Below are positions 24,565-33,367 of a DNA stretch of 64,000 nucleotides, one piece after another; positions within the stretch are counted from its first letter, which is position 1, and the number at the start of each line of letters is the position of its first letter. Both the position numbers and the translations under genes were made by a program. A model generated the notes under the pieces. That model searched no databases and was not told the origin of the DNA. It saw nothing but the letters and a program-made list of their open reading frames with translations. The stretch is taken from the NCBI GenBank assembly GCA_048262715.1, contig JBLXEV010000010.1, positions 136,499-200,498 of the forward strand. Direction: 5' to 3'. The stretch comes from Albirhodobacter sp048262715 (GTDB lineage: Bacteria; Pseudomonadota; Alphaproteobacteria; Rhodobacterales; Rhodobacteraceae).

Positions 24565-25692
24565 ATGGCAACGACCTTCACGGTTTTCTCGCTCGGCAAG
24601 CTTGCCGATATGGACACACTTGAGGGCAATACCGTTGCCGAAAACGCCGGCGCGCTCGTGGGGATGACGTTTGGCGGCGAGGGCGATGCTCTGCTCAACA
24701 GTGCGGCCACCTTTTCGCCCGGAACCTGGGGCTATACTGGGGGAACCAACACCGCCTATGATCAAGACAACTCACCAAACGAGTATTTCCGGATCAATGG
24801 CGGGGCCAATCAAGTCTTCGATTCCTCGGTGATCTTCAACGCGACCATCACCTATATCGACGGCACCACGGCGAATATTACCGCTGTGATCGCGCAAGAT
24901 ACCAATGGCAATACCTATTGGGTGCCAGAGTTCTCTGCCAATACCGATCAGACCGCGATGGAGGCGAAAGGCATCCGGTCGCTGACGCTCAATAGCTTGG
25001 AGGGCGATAGCTACAGCGGGTTGACGGGGGATCGTCAGGCGTGGAATGCGGTGACCTGCTATCTGCGCGGGACGATGATCCTCACCGATCAAGGCGAGCG
25101 CCCGATTGAGGATCTTCTTGCGGGGGATCTTGTCCAGACCCGTGACAACGGCTTGCAGCCGATCCGCTGGATCGGAGCGAGTTCGGTGATGGCGCAGGGA
25201 AAACTTGCCCCCATTCGTATCGCGCGTGGCGCTTTGGGCGAGGGACGTCCCAAGCGCGATCTCTATGTGTCGCGGCAGCACCGGATGTTGCTGCAATCGA
25301 AAATCGCGGAGCGGATGGTGGGCGCGCAAGAGGTGTTGACGCCTGCGATCAAACTCACCGCGCTCGATGGTGTGCAAGAGAGTGCCACGCCGCGGTTGGT
25401 GACCTATTTCCACCTGCTGACCGAACGCCACGAGATCATTTTCGCGGAAGGCTGCCAAAGCGAGACTTTGCTCACGGGGCCGCAAGCGGTGCAGGCCATG
25501 GGGCCGGAGGCCGTGGAGGAGTTGGAGGCGCTGTTCCCGGGGGTGCTCACCGAAGCTACCCCGCCCGCGCGGCAGATTTTCCAATCGGCGCGGCTGGCAA
25601 AGCTCTTCGCGCGGCATGAGAAACACGGAAAGCCGCTCACATTTGATGCAGAAGCAGATGCGTTTTCGACGCTCTCCGATCAGGCAGCCTGA
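24565..25692 (+). CDS. Hint (Hedgehog/intein) domain protein
   Basis: A 375-residue protein. The N-terminal 160 residues are acidic, Gly/Asn/Thr-rich and beta-like, resembling surface or secreted modules. A Hint_2-type domain starts at Cys165 (CYLRGTMILTDQGERPIEDL), continues with GDLVQTRDNGLQPIRWIG and includes the block SRQHRML. Hint domains perform N-S acyl shift self-cleavage, but in this bacterial family the target is unknown. There is no obvious C-terminal splice Asn, so splicing is unlikely. It lies between DUF2484 and murB, and its 215-base upstream region is AT-richer and likely carries a promoter. Confidence 0.8.
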   Translation: MATTFTVFSLGKLADMDTLEGNTVAENAGALVGMTFGGEGDALLNSAATFSPGTWGYTGGTNTAYDQDNSPNEYFRINGGANQVFDSSVIFNATITYIDGTTANITAVIAQDTNGNTYWVPEFSANTDQTAMEAKGIRSLTLNSLEGDSYSGLTGDRQAWNAVTCYLRGTMILTDQGERPIEDLLAGDLVQTRDNGLQPIRWIGASSVMAQGKLAPIRIARGALGEGRPKRDLYVSRQHRMLLQSKIAERMVGAQEVLTPAIKLTALDGVQESATPRLVTYFHLLTERHEIIFAEGCQSETLLTGPQAVQAMGPEAVEELEALFPGVLTEATPPARQIFQSARLAKLFARHEKHGKPLTFDAEADAFSTLSDQAA

Positions 25693-25801
25693 TCCTTGCC
25701 TTTGGGCTGAGGCAAGTGGGGGATCCTTCCGCCTCCCGAGGCCGTGAGCAACGCAGGGGAGGGGCTTGCCCCGTTGCCGATCTGGCGCTACTCACTGGCG
25801 C

Positions 25802-26737
25802 ATGATCGAGCTTTCCCAGACCCTCTCCCGTTACACCCCGCGCGGCGCTTTGACGCCCGCCCGTCCGCTGGCCGATCTGACATGGTTGCGCGTGGGCGGC
25901 CCTGCGGATTACCTGTTCCAGCCCGCAGATCTTGAGGACTTGCAGGCGTTCCTGAAGGCATTGCCGCAGGAGATCCCTGTCTTTCCGATCGGCGTTGGCT
26001 CCAATCTGATCGTGCGGGATGGCGGCATTCGGGCGGTGGTGATCCGTCTGGGGCGCGGGTTCAACGGCATCGAGATCGAGGGCAACCGTGTGATCGCGGG
26101 GGCGGCGGCGCTGGATGCGCATGTCGCGCGTAAAGCGGCACAGGCGGGGGTCGATCTGACCTTCCTGCGCACCATTCCCGGCGCAATCGGCGGCGCGATG
26201 CGGATGAACGCGGGCTGCTACGGATCTTACGTGGCTGATCACCTGATCGAGGCCCATGCGGTGACCCGCGAGGGTGAGGCGGTTGTGATCCCCGCACAAG
26301 ATCTGGCGTTTGGCTATCGGCAATCGTCCTTGCCCGAGGGCTGGGTTTTGACGGCGGCGGTGCTGGAAGGCGCCTCGGGCGATCCCGAAGCTTTAGAGGC
26401 GCGAATGCTGGATCAACTTGCTAAGCGCGATGCGAGCCAGCCCACGAAGGAGCGCTCCGCAGGCTCCACCTTCCGCAATCCGGCTGGCTTTTCCTCCACG
26501 GGGCAGGCGGATGATGTGCATGATCTCAAGGCGTGGAAGGTCATCGACAACGCCGGAATGCGCGGCGCTCGGCAGGGCGGGGCGCAGATGTCGGAGATGC
26601 ATTCCAACTTCCTGATCAATACTGGTGGGGCCTCGGCACAAGATCTTGAGGGTCTCGGCGAGGAAGTGCGTAAAAAGGTTTTGCAGACGCAAGGAATTTC
26701 GTTAGTATGGGAAATCAAGCGCGTAGGTGAGTTTTAA
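25802..26737 (+). CDS. murB: UDP-N-acetylenolpyruvoylglucosamine reductase MurB
   Basis: A 311-residue FAD-dependent reductase that makes UDP-MurNAc from enolpyruvyl-UDP-GlcNAc using NADPH. FAD-binding segments WLRVGGPADYLFQP (about 30-43) and GVGSNLIVRDGGIRAVVIRL (about 64-83) are clear. IPGAIGGAMRMNAGCYG (about 125-141), the catalytic Ser region KERSAGSTFRNP, and Glu in EMHSNFLIN are present. It is type II-like and short. The start at 25802 is preceded by weak purines. Downstream, 440 bases without a supported gene separate it from ftsQ, where ddl would be expected. Confidence 0.95.
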   Translation: MIELSQTLSRYTPRGALTPARPLADLTWLRVGGPADYLFQPADLEDLQAFLKALPQEIPVFPIGVGSNLIVRDGGIRAVVIRLGRGFNGIEIEGNRVIAGAAALDAHVARKAAQAGVDLTFLRTIPGAIGGAMRMNAGCYGSYVADHLIEAHAVTREGEAVVIPAQDLAFGYRQSSLPEGWVLTAAVLEGASGDPEALEARMLDQLAKRDASQPTKERSAGSTFRNPAGFSSTGQADDVHDLKAWKVIDNAGMRGARQGGAQMSEMHSNFLINTGGASAQDLEGLGEEVRKKVLQTQGISLVWEIKRVGEF

Positions 26738-27176
26738 TCCCATTTTGGTGCCAAACGGCCCGCGTGCTTACGAATTGGCAAGGCTCGAATTTTACGAGCT
26801 GCGCCCGATAAGACCCTGACAAACAGGGAAATATCTCTGATCGGCGGGAAATCCCGTCATGAAACAGAGAAACGGCCCCGACAAACGGGGACAACGCCCC
26901 AACGTGGGCACAGGCGAAAGTGGCGGGTATGTCGAGCAGGATGTCCCACCGGAGTGCGGTAGCTTTTTGCGGCATGGGGGTTTCCTCTGGTTGCAAGATC
27001 ACGATGCGCGGTAGCGCGGCTCTCACGGTGGCTCACTTCACAGAATTGATGCAGCCCTTCGGGTGGCACGCATGATTTGGGGTTCCCGGATCATCGGCGG
27101 CTTGGTGTGTGGCGCTCAGATCTGTCGCGCACCCGAGTTCGGGCGGGGCAAGGGTGCCCCGCGCCAAGAGCCGATG
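26738..27176. other. gap between murB and ftsQ; no ddl
   Basis: In related dcw clusters ddl, often with a small gene, lies here. I see no ATP-grasp motif or remnant in any frame. Two weak possibilities exist: a 51-codon plus-strand frame at 26858-27013, and an 86-codon minus-strand frame at 26715-26975 that has AGAGGA upstream of its ATG but matches nothing I know. An inverted segment (CAAACGGGGACAACGCCCC) and palindromic GGGAAATCCC occur. The ftsQ promoter may lie here. Confidence 0.5.
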
Positions 27177-28640
27177 ATGCGCGCCTATCGCCCCGAGCAG
27201 CCTGCGATGCCGCAGGCGGGCTTTGCCCCTGCGCCGCAGGGCTACGACCCTCAGGGCTATGATCCGCAAGAGTTCGATCCGCAAGGCTATGATCCGCAGG
27301 GCTATCAGGCACCGCAGGAGGACGACGGGTATCACGGCTATGCCGAGGCGCAGGGTGAGGCTGACCCGCGCGATTATTACGACGCGCAGGATGGGTTTGA
27401 TGCCTTTGGCGCGCCGATCCAGCATCGGCCCCAATACGTGCCGGACTATGCCCCTGCACCAATGGCAGCCCCCGTGGCGGCCAAAGGCTTTAGCGCGCCT
27501 CCGCGTGGCGGGATACAGGCCCCTGCGCCGCAGTATCAGGCCGCGCGCCCTCAGCCCGCTGTCGGCAAGCCCCAAATGGGCAGGCCCCCAGTGGGCAGCC
27601 CTCCAATGAGCCGCCGCGCCGAGGCGAAGGCCGAGAAAGCCGCCTATCAGGCGCAGAAAACGGCGATGAAGGCCGCAGGTCGGGCGCAAAAACAGGCCGA
27701 AAAGGCTGCGCGGGCGAGTGCCAACCGCGCAGCCCCTCAGGTTATCGCGCGCCCCACGGCGCAGGCCGCCGCGCCGCATCATGTAAAGCGCGATCCCGCG
27801 CCGTCGCGGATGGCGTATCGCCTCCAGCGGCTCTGGCTCACGCCGCTGTTCCGCGGGTTCACCCGTGTTGGTGTGCCGGTCTTTGGTGTCGTGCTGGGGC
27901 TTGGCCTCTGGCTTGGCGATGACGGCCGTCGCGCCGATTTGGTGGAGCGCTACGACGAGATCGTGCGCTCGGTGCAAGAGCGCCCCGAATTCATGGTCTC
28001 GATGCTGAAAATTGAGGGCGCGAGCCCTGAGGTCGATGCCGCGATCCGCACGATGATGCCGGTGAAACTGCCTGCCTCGTCATTCCAGATTGATCTGGAA
28101 GCGATGCACGATCTGATCACGCGGTTGGATGCTGTTGCGGAGGCACGGTTGGTGATCCGCGATGGCGGGACGCTGGATGTGAACGTGACCGAGCGCGTGC
28201 CCGCGATTTTGTGGCGGCACCAGACCGGAATTGAGATGCTGGATGCCGAGGGGCACCGTGTCGCGACGCTGTTGGATCGTGGTGCACGGCCCGATCTGCC
28301 GCTGATCGCGGGGCGTGGCGCGGAGAAATACGTGCCCGAGGCGCTCGATATTCTCGCTGCTGCAACCCCGATCCTGCCGCGTGCGCGCGGGGTTGTGCGG
28401 GTGGGCGAGCGGCGCTGGGATATCGTGCTGGATCGCGGGCAACGGATCATGCTGCCGCAGGATAATCCGGTGCTTGCTGTCGAGCGCCTACTCGCGATTG
28501 ATGCGGCCGAAGATTTGATGGACCGCGATTTTACACATCTTGATTTGCGCAACCAAGACCGCCCGACGATCCGGCTTTCGGAGGCCGCATTGGAGGCCTT
28601 CCAAACGATCAAAGGCGCTGAGACGAGGGTTAAGAAATGA
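27177..28640 (+). CDS. ftsQ: Cell division protein FtsQ with long repetitive N-terminus
   Basis: About 487 residues, well above the usual 270-320. The C-terminal part is a standard FtsQ: basic RMAYRLQRLWLTPLFR, one transmembrane helix (about 230-248), the POTRA domain starting with MVSMLKIEGAS, and the beta domain (VTERVPAILWRH...HRVATLLD). It is preceded by some 225 cytoplasmic residues. These hold tandem pentapeptides (GYDPQ, GYDPQ, EFDPQ, GYDPQ, GYQ) near residues 21-44, then Pro/Ala/Gln-rich and Ala/Lys-rich stretches. FtsQ scaffolds FtsB/FtsL in the divisome. Start 27177 is chosen for the AAGAG spacing, but 27174, ATG 27072 and GTG 27063 are in frame. It overlaps ftsA by four bases. Confidence 0.88.
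   Translation: MRAYRPEQPAMPQAGFAPAPQGYDPQGYDPQEFDPQGYDPQGYQAPQEDDGYHGYAEAQGEADPRDYYDAQDGFDAFGAPIQHRPQYVPDYAPAPMAAPVAAKGFSAPPRGGIQAPAPQYQAARPQPAVGKPQMGRPPVGSPPMSRRAEAKAEKAAYQAQKTAMKAAGRAQKQAEKAARASANRAAPQVIARPTAQAAAPHHVKRDPAPSRMAYRLQRLWLTPLFRGFTRVGVPVFGVVLGLGLWLGDDGRRADLVERYDEIVRSVQERPEFMVSMLKIEGASPEVDAAIRTMMPVKLPASSFQIDLEAMHDLITRLDAVAEARLVIRDGGTLDVNVTERVPAILWRHQTGIEMLDAEGHRVATLLDRGARPDLPLIAGRGAEKYVPEALDILAAATPILPRARGVVRVGERRWDIVLDRGQRIMLPQDNPVLAVERLLAIDAAEDLMDRDFTHLDLRNQDRPTIRLSEAALEAFQTIKGAETRVKK
27240..27308 (+). repeat. 15-bp tandem repeat inside ftsQ
   Basis: Five consecutive 15-base units starting at 27240, 27255, 27270, 27285 and 27300 (last one partial) encode GYDPQ-type pentapeptides. 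The units differ at synonymous positions, so the array is not a very recent expansion. Confidence 0.8.
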
Positions 28641-29959
28641 CCGATCTGTACCAATCCCAACGGGTTATGCGCAACATGCGGCGCGCGGCACTTCAGCGTG
28701 GCGTGATCGCGATCCTGGATGTGGGCACCTCGAAAATCGCCTGCCTCGTGCTGCGCTTCGAGGGCGAGGGGCTGGCAGACGGCAACGCCGCGCTCTCAGG
28801 CCAATCGGCGTTCCGCGTGATCGGCGCTGCGACCACCCGCTCGCGCGGGGTGCGCTTTGGCGAGATTGATGCGATGGCCGAGACCGAGCGGGCGATCCGC
28901 ACTGCGGTGCAAGCGGCGCAGAAAATGGCCAATACCCGTGTCGATCATGTGATTGCCTGCTTTGCGGGCGCAGAGCCACGCTCCTACGGGCTGGTGGGCG
29001 AGGCCGAGATTGACGGTCAGGTCGATGAGCAGGATGTGGGCCGCGTGCTCGCCAATTGCGACGTCCCTGATTACGGCGAGGGGCGCGAGGTTCTGCACGC
29101 GCAGCCGGTCAACTTCGCGCTGGATCATCGCACGGGGCTTTCCGATCCGCGCGGCCATGTGGGGCATAACCTCGCGGTCGATTTGCACCTGCTGACGATC
29201 AATTCGGCAGCCGTGCAAAACCTGATCTACTGCATCCGGCGCTGCGATCTCGAACTCGCGGGCATCGCCTCTGCGGCCTATGTCTCGGGCATCTCCTCGC
29301 TGGTCGAGGACGAGCAAGAGCTGGGATCGGCCTGCATCGATATGGGGGGCGGGGCGACGGGCGTTTCGATTTTCATGAAGAAACATATGATCTTCGCGGA
29401 TTCCGTGCGTTTGGGCGGCGATAATGTCACCCGTGATATCGCGGCGGGGCTGCAAGTGCCGATGGCTGTGGCCGAGCGGATCAAAACCTTCCACGGCGGC
29501 GTTTATGCCACGGGGATGGATGACCGCGAGCGGATCGAGCTTGAGGGCAATTCCGGCGATTGGGAAAAGGACCGCCGCACCGTTTCGCGCACCGAGCTGA
29601 TCGGCATCATGCGTCCGCGCGTCGAGGAGATCTTGGAAGAAGTCCGCGCCGTGCTGGACGGGGCAGGGTTCGAGCATTTGCCCTCGCGCCAGATTGTGCT
29701 AACTGGCGGCGCGAGCCAAATCCCGGGCTTGGACGGGTTGGCGGCGAAGATCTTGGGGCAGAATGTGCGTCTGGGTCGTCCGCTGCGCGTTCAAGGCCTG
29801 CCGCAAGCGGCGACGGGGCCGGGCTTCTCCTCGGCGGTGGGGCTGTCGCTCTTCGCGGCGAATCCGCAGGATGAATGGTGGGATTTCGAGATCCCGCTCG
29901 ATCATTCCGCCGTGCATCCGTTCCGCCGCGCCTTCCGCTGGTTCCGCAATAACTGGTGA
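28637..29959 (+). CDS. ftsA: Cell division protein FtsA
   Basis: A 440-residue actin-like ATPase that anchors FtsZ to the membrane. The phosphate-1 motif AILDVGTSKIACLV (about 23-36), phosphate-2 IDMGGGATGVSIF (about 233-245) and adenosine motif VLTGGASQIPGL (about 355-366) are present. The SHS2-like 1C subdomain follows the first motif. A C-terminal amphipathic stretch (RRAFRWFRNNW) can serve as the membrane-targeting helix. It overlaps ftsQ by four bases, and a 207-base gap precedes ftsZ. Confidence 0.95.
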   Translation: MTDLYQSQRVMRNMRRAALQRGVIAILDVGTSKIACLVLRFEGEGLADGNAALSGQSAFRVIGAATTRSRGVRFGEIDAMAETERAIRTAVQAAQKMANTRVDHVIACFAGAEPRSYGLVGEAEIDGQVDEQDVGRVLANCDVPDYGEGREVLHAQPVNFALDHRTGLSDPRGHVGHNLAVDLHLLTINSAAVQNLIYCIRRCDLELAGIASAAYVSGISSLVEDEQELGSACIDMGGGATGVSIFMKKHMIFADSVRLGGDNVTRDIAAGLQVPMAVAERIKTFHGGVYATGMDDRERIELEGNSGDWEKDRRTVSRTELIGIMRPRVEEILEEVRAVLDGAGFEHLPSRQIVLTGGASQIPGLDGLAAKILGQNVRLGRPLRVQGLPQAATGPGFSSAVGLSLFAANPQDEWWDFEIPLDHSAVHPFRRAFRWFRNNW

Positions 29960-30103
29960 GAGACGACAACGGGTAAGCCTACCGACCTCATAAACCACCA
30001 CATTCAGCGCCTTGCGCGAAATGCCGCCGAAAGGTTGGCGTTTCGCGCTATATTTTGTTGTTCAACTGTGTTTTTTAGGTGACGTTTCTGCCGAACGCAG
30101 GTA

Positions 30104-30108
30104 GAATC
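30104..30108. promoter_or_regulatory. single GANTC site upstream of ftsZ
   Basis: GAATC lies 59 bases before the ftsZ start. Cell-cycle control of ftsZ through CcrM methylation is known in Caulobacter. Relevance here is inferred from position only. Confidence 0.35.
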
Positions 30109-30166
30109 TAATGAATTTCGGGGAATTCGGTCGAAAAGGCCGATCACAATAAACAGGCGGAAACCA

Positions 30167-31882
30167 ATGGCACTCAATCTGATGATGTCGGAACGCGAAG
30201 AGCTCAAGCCGCGGATCACCGTTTTCGGTGTGGGTGGCGCTGGCGGTAACGCGGTCAATAATATGATCGAGAAGCAGCTTGAGGGCGTTGAATTCGTCGT
30301 TGCGAATACCGATGCGCAAGCGTTGCAACAATCGAAATCCACCGCGCGCGTCCAGATGGGTGTTCGGGTCACCGAAGGCCTCGGCGCGGGCGCTCGCCCC
30401 TCCGTGGGTGCCGCCGCTGCGGAAGAAACCATTGAGGAGATCGTCGATCACCTCGCAGGCGCGCATATGTGCTTCATCACGGCCGGTATGGGCGGCGGCA
30501 CCGGCACAGGCGCGGCCCCGATCATTGCGCAGGCTGCGCGGGAGTTGGGTGTTCTCACGGTCGGCGTTGTCACCAAGCCGTTCCAGTTTGAGGGTGCCAA
30601 GCGGATGCGTCAGGCCGAGGAGGGCGTTGAAGCCCTGCAAAAGGTCGTCGACACGCTGATCATCATTCCGAACCAGAACCTGTTCCGCCTCGCGAATGAA
30701 AAAACCACCTTCACCGAAGCCTTCGCTTTGGCCGATGACGTGCTTTATCAGGGTGTTAAAGGGGTGACCGATCTGATGGTCCGTCCGGGCCTGATCAACC
30801 TCGACTTTGCCGACGTGCGCGCGGTGATGGATGAGATGGGCAAAGCAATGATGGGCACGGGCGAGGCCTCGGGCGAGGATCGCGCGATCCAAGCTGCCGA
30901 GAAGGCCATCGCCAACCCGCTGCTCGACGAGATTTCGCTGCGCGGCGCGAAGGGTGTTCTCATCAACATCACCGGTGGCGACGATCTGACGCTGTTCGAA
31001 CTGGACGAAGCGGCCAACCGGATCCGCGAAGAGGTCGATCCGGATGCGAATATCATCGTCGGTTCGACGATGGATCCGTCGCTCGGCGGCATGATCCGCG
31101 TTTCTGTTGTGGCGACTGGCATCGACGCGGCCCCCGCATCGACAGAGGTTCCTGTTGCGCGCCGCCGTCTGGCAGAGCCGCTGCAAACCGCGCAAACCGA
31201 GGCAGAGGCTGCGCCTGCGAGCAAGCCTGCGCTGACAGTTTCCGTCGCACAGGCCCCCGCACAGGCGAGCCCCGCCGCGCAGCAAGAGCGCATGATGTTT
31301 GACGATGCGGCCGATGATGCGCTGCCGCCGCCCGCTTACGCGACGCGCCCCGCGCAGCCAGAGAACCTGCATGTGGAAGAGGATGCGACCGCTTTCGTCG
31401 CGCCGCGTCCGCGCGCACCGGGAACCCCTTCGCCGGAAGCTCTGGCCCGTCTGCAGGCTGCTGTTGTCAAAGCCCCTTCGCAGCCACAACAGCCCCGCCA
31501 AGCGGCCCCGCAGCACTATGCGCCGCAACAATCCGCCGCGCCTCAAGCCCAGCCGCAATACGCACAACCGCAGCAGGCCCAGCCGCATTATGGGCAGCCG
31601 CAGATGAGCGCGGCACGTCCGGCACCTGTCGCGGCGCCGCGCGCGCCGCAGCCAGAGAAAAGCCGTTTCGGTCTGAACACGCTGATCAACCGTATGACGG
31701 GCCATTCTGAGCCGGAACCGCAGCAAGAGCCTGCCCGTCAGCCTGAGCGCCAAGCCTATATGGGCCGCCCGCAAAATGCTGCACCTGCACCGCAGCCGCA
31801 GGTTTATGACGACGAGCAAGAGGGCCAGTCGGATCAGGACCGGATCGAAATTCCGGCCTTCCTGCGTCGCCAAGCGAATTAA
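30167..31882 (+). CDS. ftsZ: Cell division GTPase FtsZ
   Basis: A 571-residue tubulin homologue that forms the Z-ring. The nucleotide-binding GVGGAGGNAVNNM (about 19-31) and the tubulin signature GGGTGTGAAP (about 107-116) are intact, as is NLDFADVRAVM in the T7 loop. The conserved globular core (about residues 1-320) is followed by a long disordered Pro/Gln/Ala-rich linker (about 325-555). The C-terminal peptide DRIEIPAFLRRQAN binds FtsA and other partners. The start has AGGCGGAAA upstream. A strong terminator follows the stop. Confidence 0.97.
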   Translation: MALNLMMSEREELKPRITVFGVGGAGGNAVNNMIEKQLEGVEFVVANTDAQALQQSKSTARVQMGVRVTEGLGAGARPSVGAAAAEETIEEIVDHLAGAHMCFITAGMGGGTGTGAAPIIAQAARELGVLTVGVVTKPFQFEGAKRMRQAEEGVEALQKVVDTLIIIPNQNLFRLANEKTTFTEAFALADDVLYQGVKGVTDLMVRPGLINLDFADVRAVMDEMGKAMMGTGEASGEDRAIQAAEKAIANPLLDEISLRGAKGVLINITGGDDLTLFELDEAANRIREEVDPDANIIVGSTMDPSLGGMIRVSVVATGIDAAPASTEVPVARRRLAEPLQTAQTEAEAAPASKPALTVSVAQAPAQASPAAQQERMMFDDAADDALPPPAYATRPAQPENLHVEEDATAFVAPRPRAPGTPSPEALARLQAAVVKAPSQPQQPRQAAPQHYAPQQSAAPQAQPQYAQPQQAQPHYGQPQMSAARPAPVAAPRAPQPEKSRFGLNTLINRMTGHSEPEPQQEPARQPERQAYMGRPQNAAPAPQPQVYDDEQEGQSDQDRIEIPAFLRRQAN

Positions 31883-32227
31883 TTCGTTCACATAATTTCT
31901 ACAAAAGGGCCGGGTTTCACCGGCCCTTTTTGTTATTTATCAGGGTGTTGTGTTGTCTCTGGCGGGTTTTCGCCCCCAGTGAGCCGCTTTGTTTCAGCCC
32001 GTTACAATGTGTGAATTGTGATGCGGGGGGGAGGCTCCTAAATGAGTATCAACGCGACTGCCCAAGACGAATCTTGTCAGTGCCGCGTTGCGGCGAAGGC
32101 TTGGAGCCAGATCCCTAGGGGAACCGCCGCAGAGCCCGCAGGGTTGACCCCCTGTATAAGTTTCGCCGCAAATGCGGCCCCGCTAAGTGAGAGGCGCTTT
32201 GAGGCGTCCAAAGAAAAGAGGCACAAG
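31883..32227. other. 345-base gap between ftsZ and lpxC
   Basis: It starts with the ftsZ terminator. The rest is lpxC leader with no separate gene supported. An in-frame extension of lpxC (ATG 32042, preceded by GGGGGAGG) runs through it, and a GCCGCAAATGCGGC palindrome lies at about 32166-32179. Confidence 0.55.
31903..31931 (+). terminator. Rho-independent terminator of ftsZ
   Basis: AAAAGGGCCGG (31903-31913) pairs with CCGGCCCTTTT (31920-31930) around GTTTCA, with TTTTT at the end. It closes the ftsQAZ transcript. Confidence 0.88.
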
Positions 32228-33211
32228 GTGCAAACCACGATCGCCACATCCGCAACCTTCCACGGCGTCGGCCTGCACTCGGGCGCGCCCGTTGAAATGA
32301 CCATTCGCTCCGCGCCAGCGGGCCGTGGGATTGTGTTCCTGCGGACCGATCTGGCCAGCTTTGGCACTTCCGGCGTCGAGATCCCAGCGCGCTGGGATAC
32401 GGTGACGCCGTCCAAGCTCTGCACGCTGATTGAATCGAACGGTGCCTCTGTTTCGACGATTGAACATGTGATGGCCGCGCTGGTTGGCACGGGCGTTCAC
32501 AACGCTCTGATCGAGATCGACGGGCCGGAAGTGCCGATCCTTGACGGGTCTGCCGCCCCCTTCGTTGAAGGGATCCTGGAGGCGGGCATCCGTAATCTGG
32601 GCGCGCCTCTGCGGGCGATCCGGATCTTGGAGACCGTTGAATTCGCTGAGGGCGAGGCCGTCGCACGGCTGGAACCTGCGGCGACAATGGAGATGGAATT
32701 CACCATTGATTTCGTCGATGCGGCGATCGGCCATCAGGAAAAGAGCCTCGTGCTTTCGAATGGCGCGTTTGTGCGCGAGTTGATGGATAGCCGCACCTTC
32801 TGCCGTGAGGCGGATGTCGAAATGATGCGCGCGAACGGCCTCGCTCTGGGGGGCACTTACGAGAACGCCGTGGTGGTTTCGGGCGCGCGCGTGCTTTCGC
32901 CGGGTGGCTTGCGCCATGCCGATGAAGCCGTGCGTCACAAGATGCTCGATGCCGTTGGCGATTTGGCTTTGGCAGGCGCACCGATCCTTGGCCGCTACGT
33001 GGGCAACCGCGCGGGCCACGCGATGACCAACAAGCTGCTGCGCGCTTTGTTTGCGCAACAGGGCGCTTGGGAATGGGTCGATTGCACCGCCGATCAAGCG
33101 CATTCTTTGCCCGGTGCAGGCGTTGTCGCAGCGCCCCGCGCGCGTGCCCAAATGCGCCCGCAGCGCACCCCTGTGCGCCCGCGCATGCAAGTGGCTGCCG
33201 CAGCGCACTAA
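32228..33211 (+). CDS. lpxC: UDP-3-O-acyl-N-acetylglucosamine deacetylase LpxC
   Basis: A 327-residue zinc amidase carrying out the first committed step of lipid A synthesis. FHGVGLHSG (about 11-19), STIEHVMAAL (zinc His, about 76-85) and HKMLDAVGDLAL (zinc His and Asp, about 238-249) are conserved. GRYVGNRAGHAMTN carries the catalytic His. The GTG start at 32228 is chosen because AGAGG (32217-32221) is well spaced and the encoded VQTTIATSATFHGVG matches family starts. An in-frame ATG at 32042 would add 62 atypical residues. The last 20 residues are Arg/Pro-rich beyond the usual C-terminus. Confidence 0.94.
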   Translation: MQTTIATSATFHGVGLHSGAPVEMTIRSAPAGRGIVFLRTDLASFGTSGVEIPARWDTVTPSKLCTLIESNGASVSTIEHVMAALVGTGVHNALIEIDGPEVPILDGSAAPFVEGILEAGIRNLGAPLRAIRILETVEFAEGEAVARLEPAATMEMEFTIDFVDAAIGHQEKSLVLSNGAFVRELMDSRTFCREADVEMMRANGLALGGTYENAVVVSGARVLSPGGLRHADEAVRHKMLDAVGDLALAGAPILGRYVGNRAGHAMTNKLLRALFAQQGAWEWVDCTADQAHSLPGAGVVAAPRARAQMRPQRTPVRPRMQVAAAAH

Positions 33212-33253
33212 GCTCGCAGTCTTTTTATCGAAAATCGGCGGCCTGTTAAAAAA

Positions 33254-33297
33254 CTGGGGCCTAAGCGTCGAAAGGCGTTTTGCGCCCCAGATTTTTA
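33254..33297 (+). terminator. Terminator after lpxC
   Basis: CTGGGGC (33254-33260) pairs with GCCCCAG (33284-33290), followed by ATTTTTA. The loop is 23 bases and may contain a short inner helix. Confidence 0.7.
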
Positions 33298-33367
33298 TGT
33301 GCTAGGACATGCCAGCAGGACCTAATATGGTCTTTTTGAAAAGAAACGAAGTGGGATAGGGCAGCAT

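Noticed and set aside
26715..26975. 86-codon minus-strand frame between murB and ftsQ with AGAGGA upstream
   Set aside because: It overlaps the end of murB, matches no family and has no supporting context. Kept only as a remark on the gap.
30062..31891. 609-codon minus-strand frame
   Set aside because: Antisense to ftsZ, with Arg/Leu-rich low-complexity sequence.
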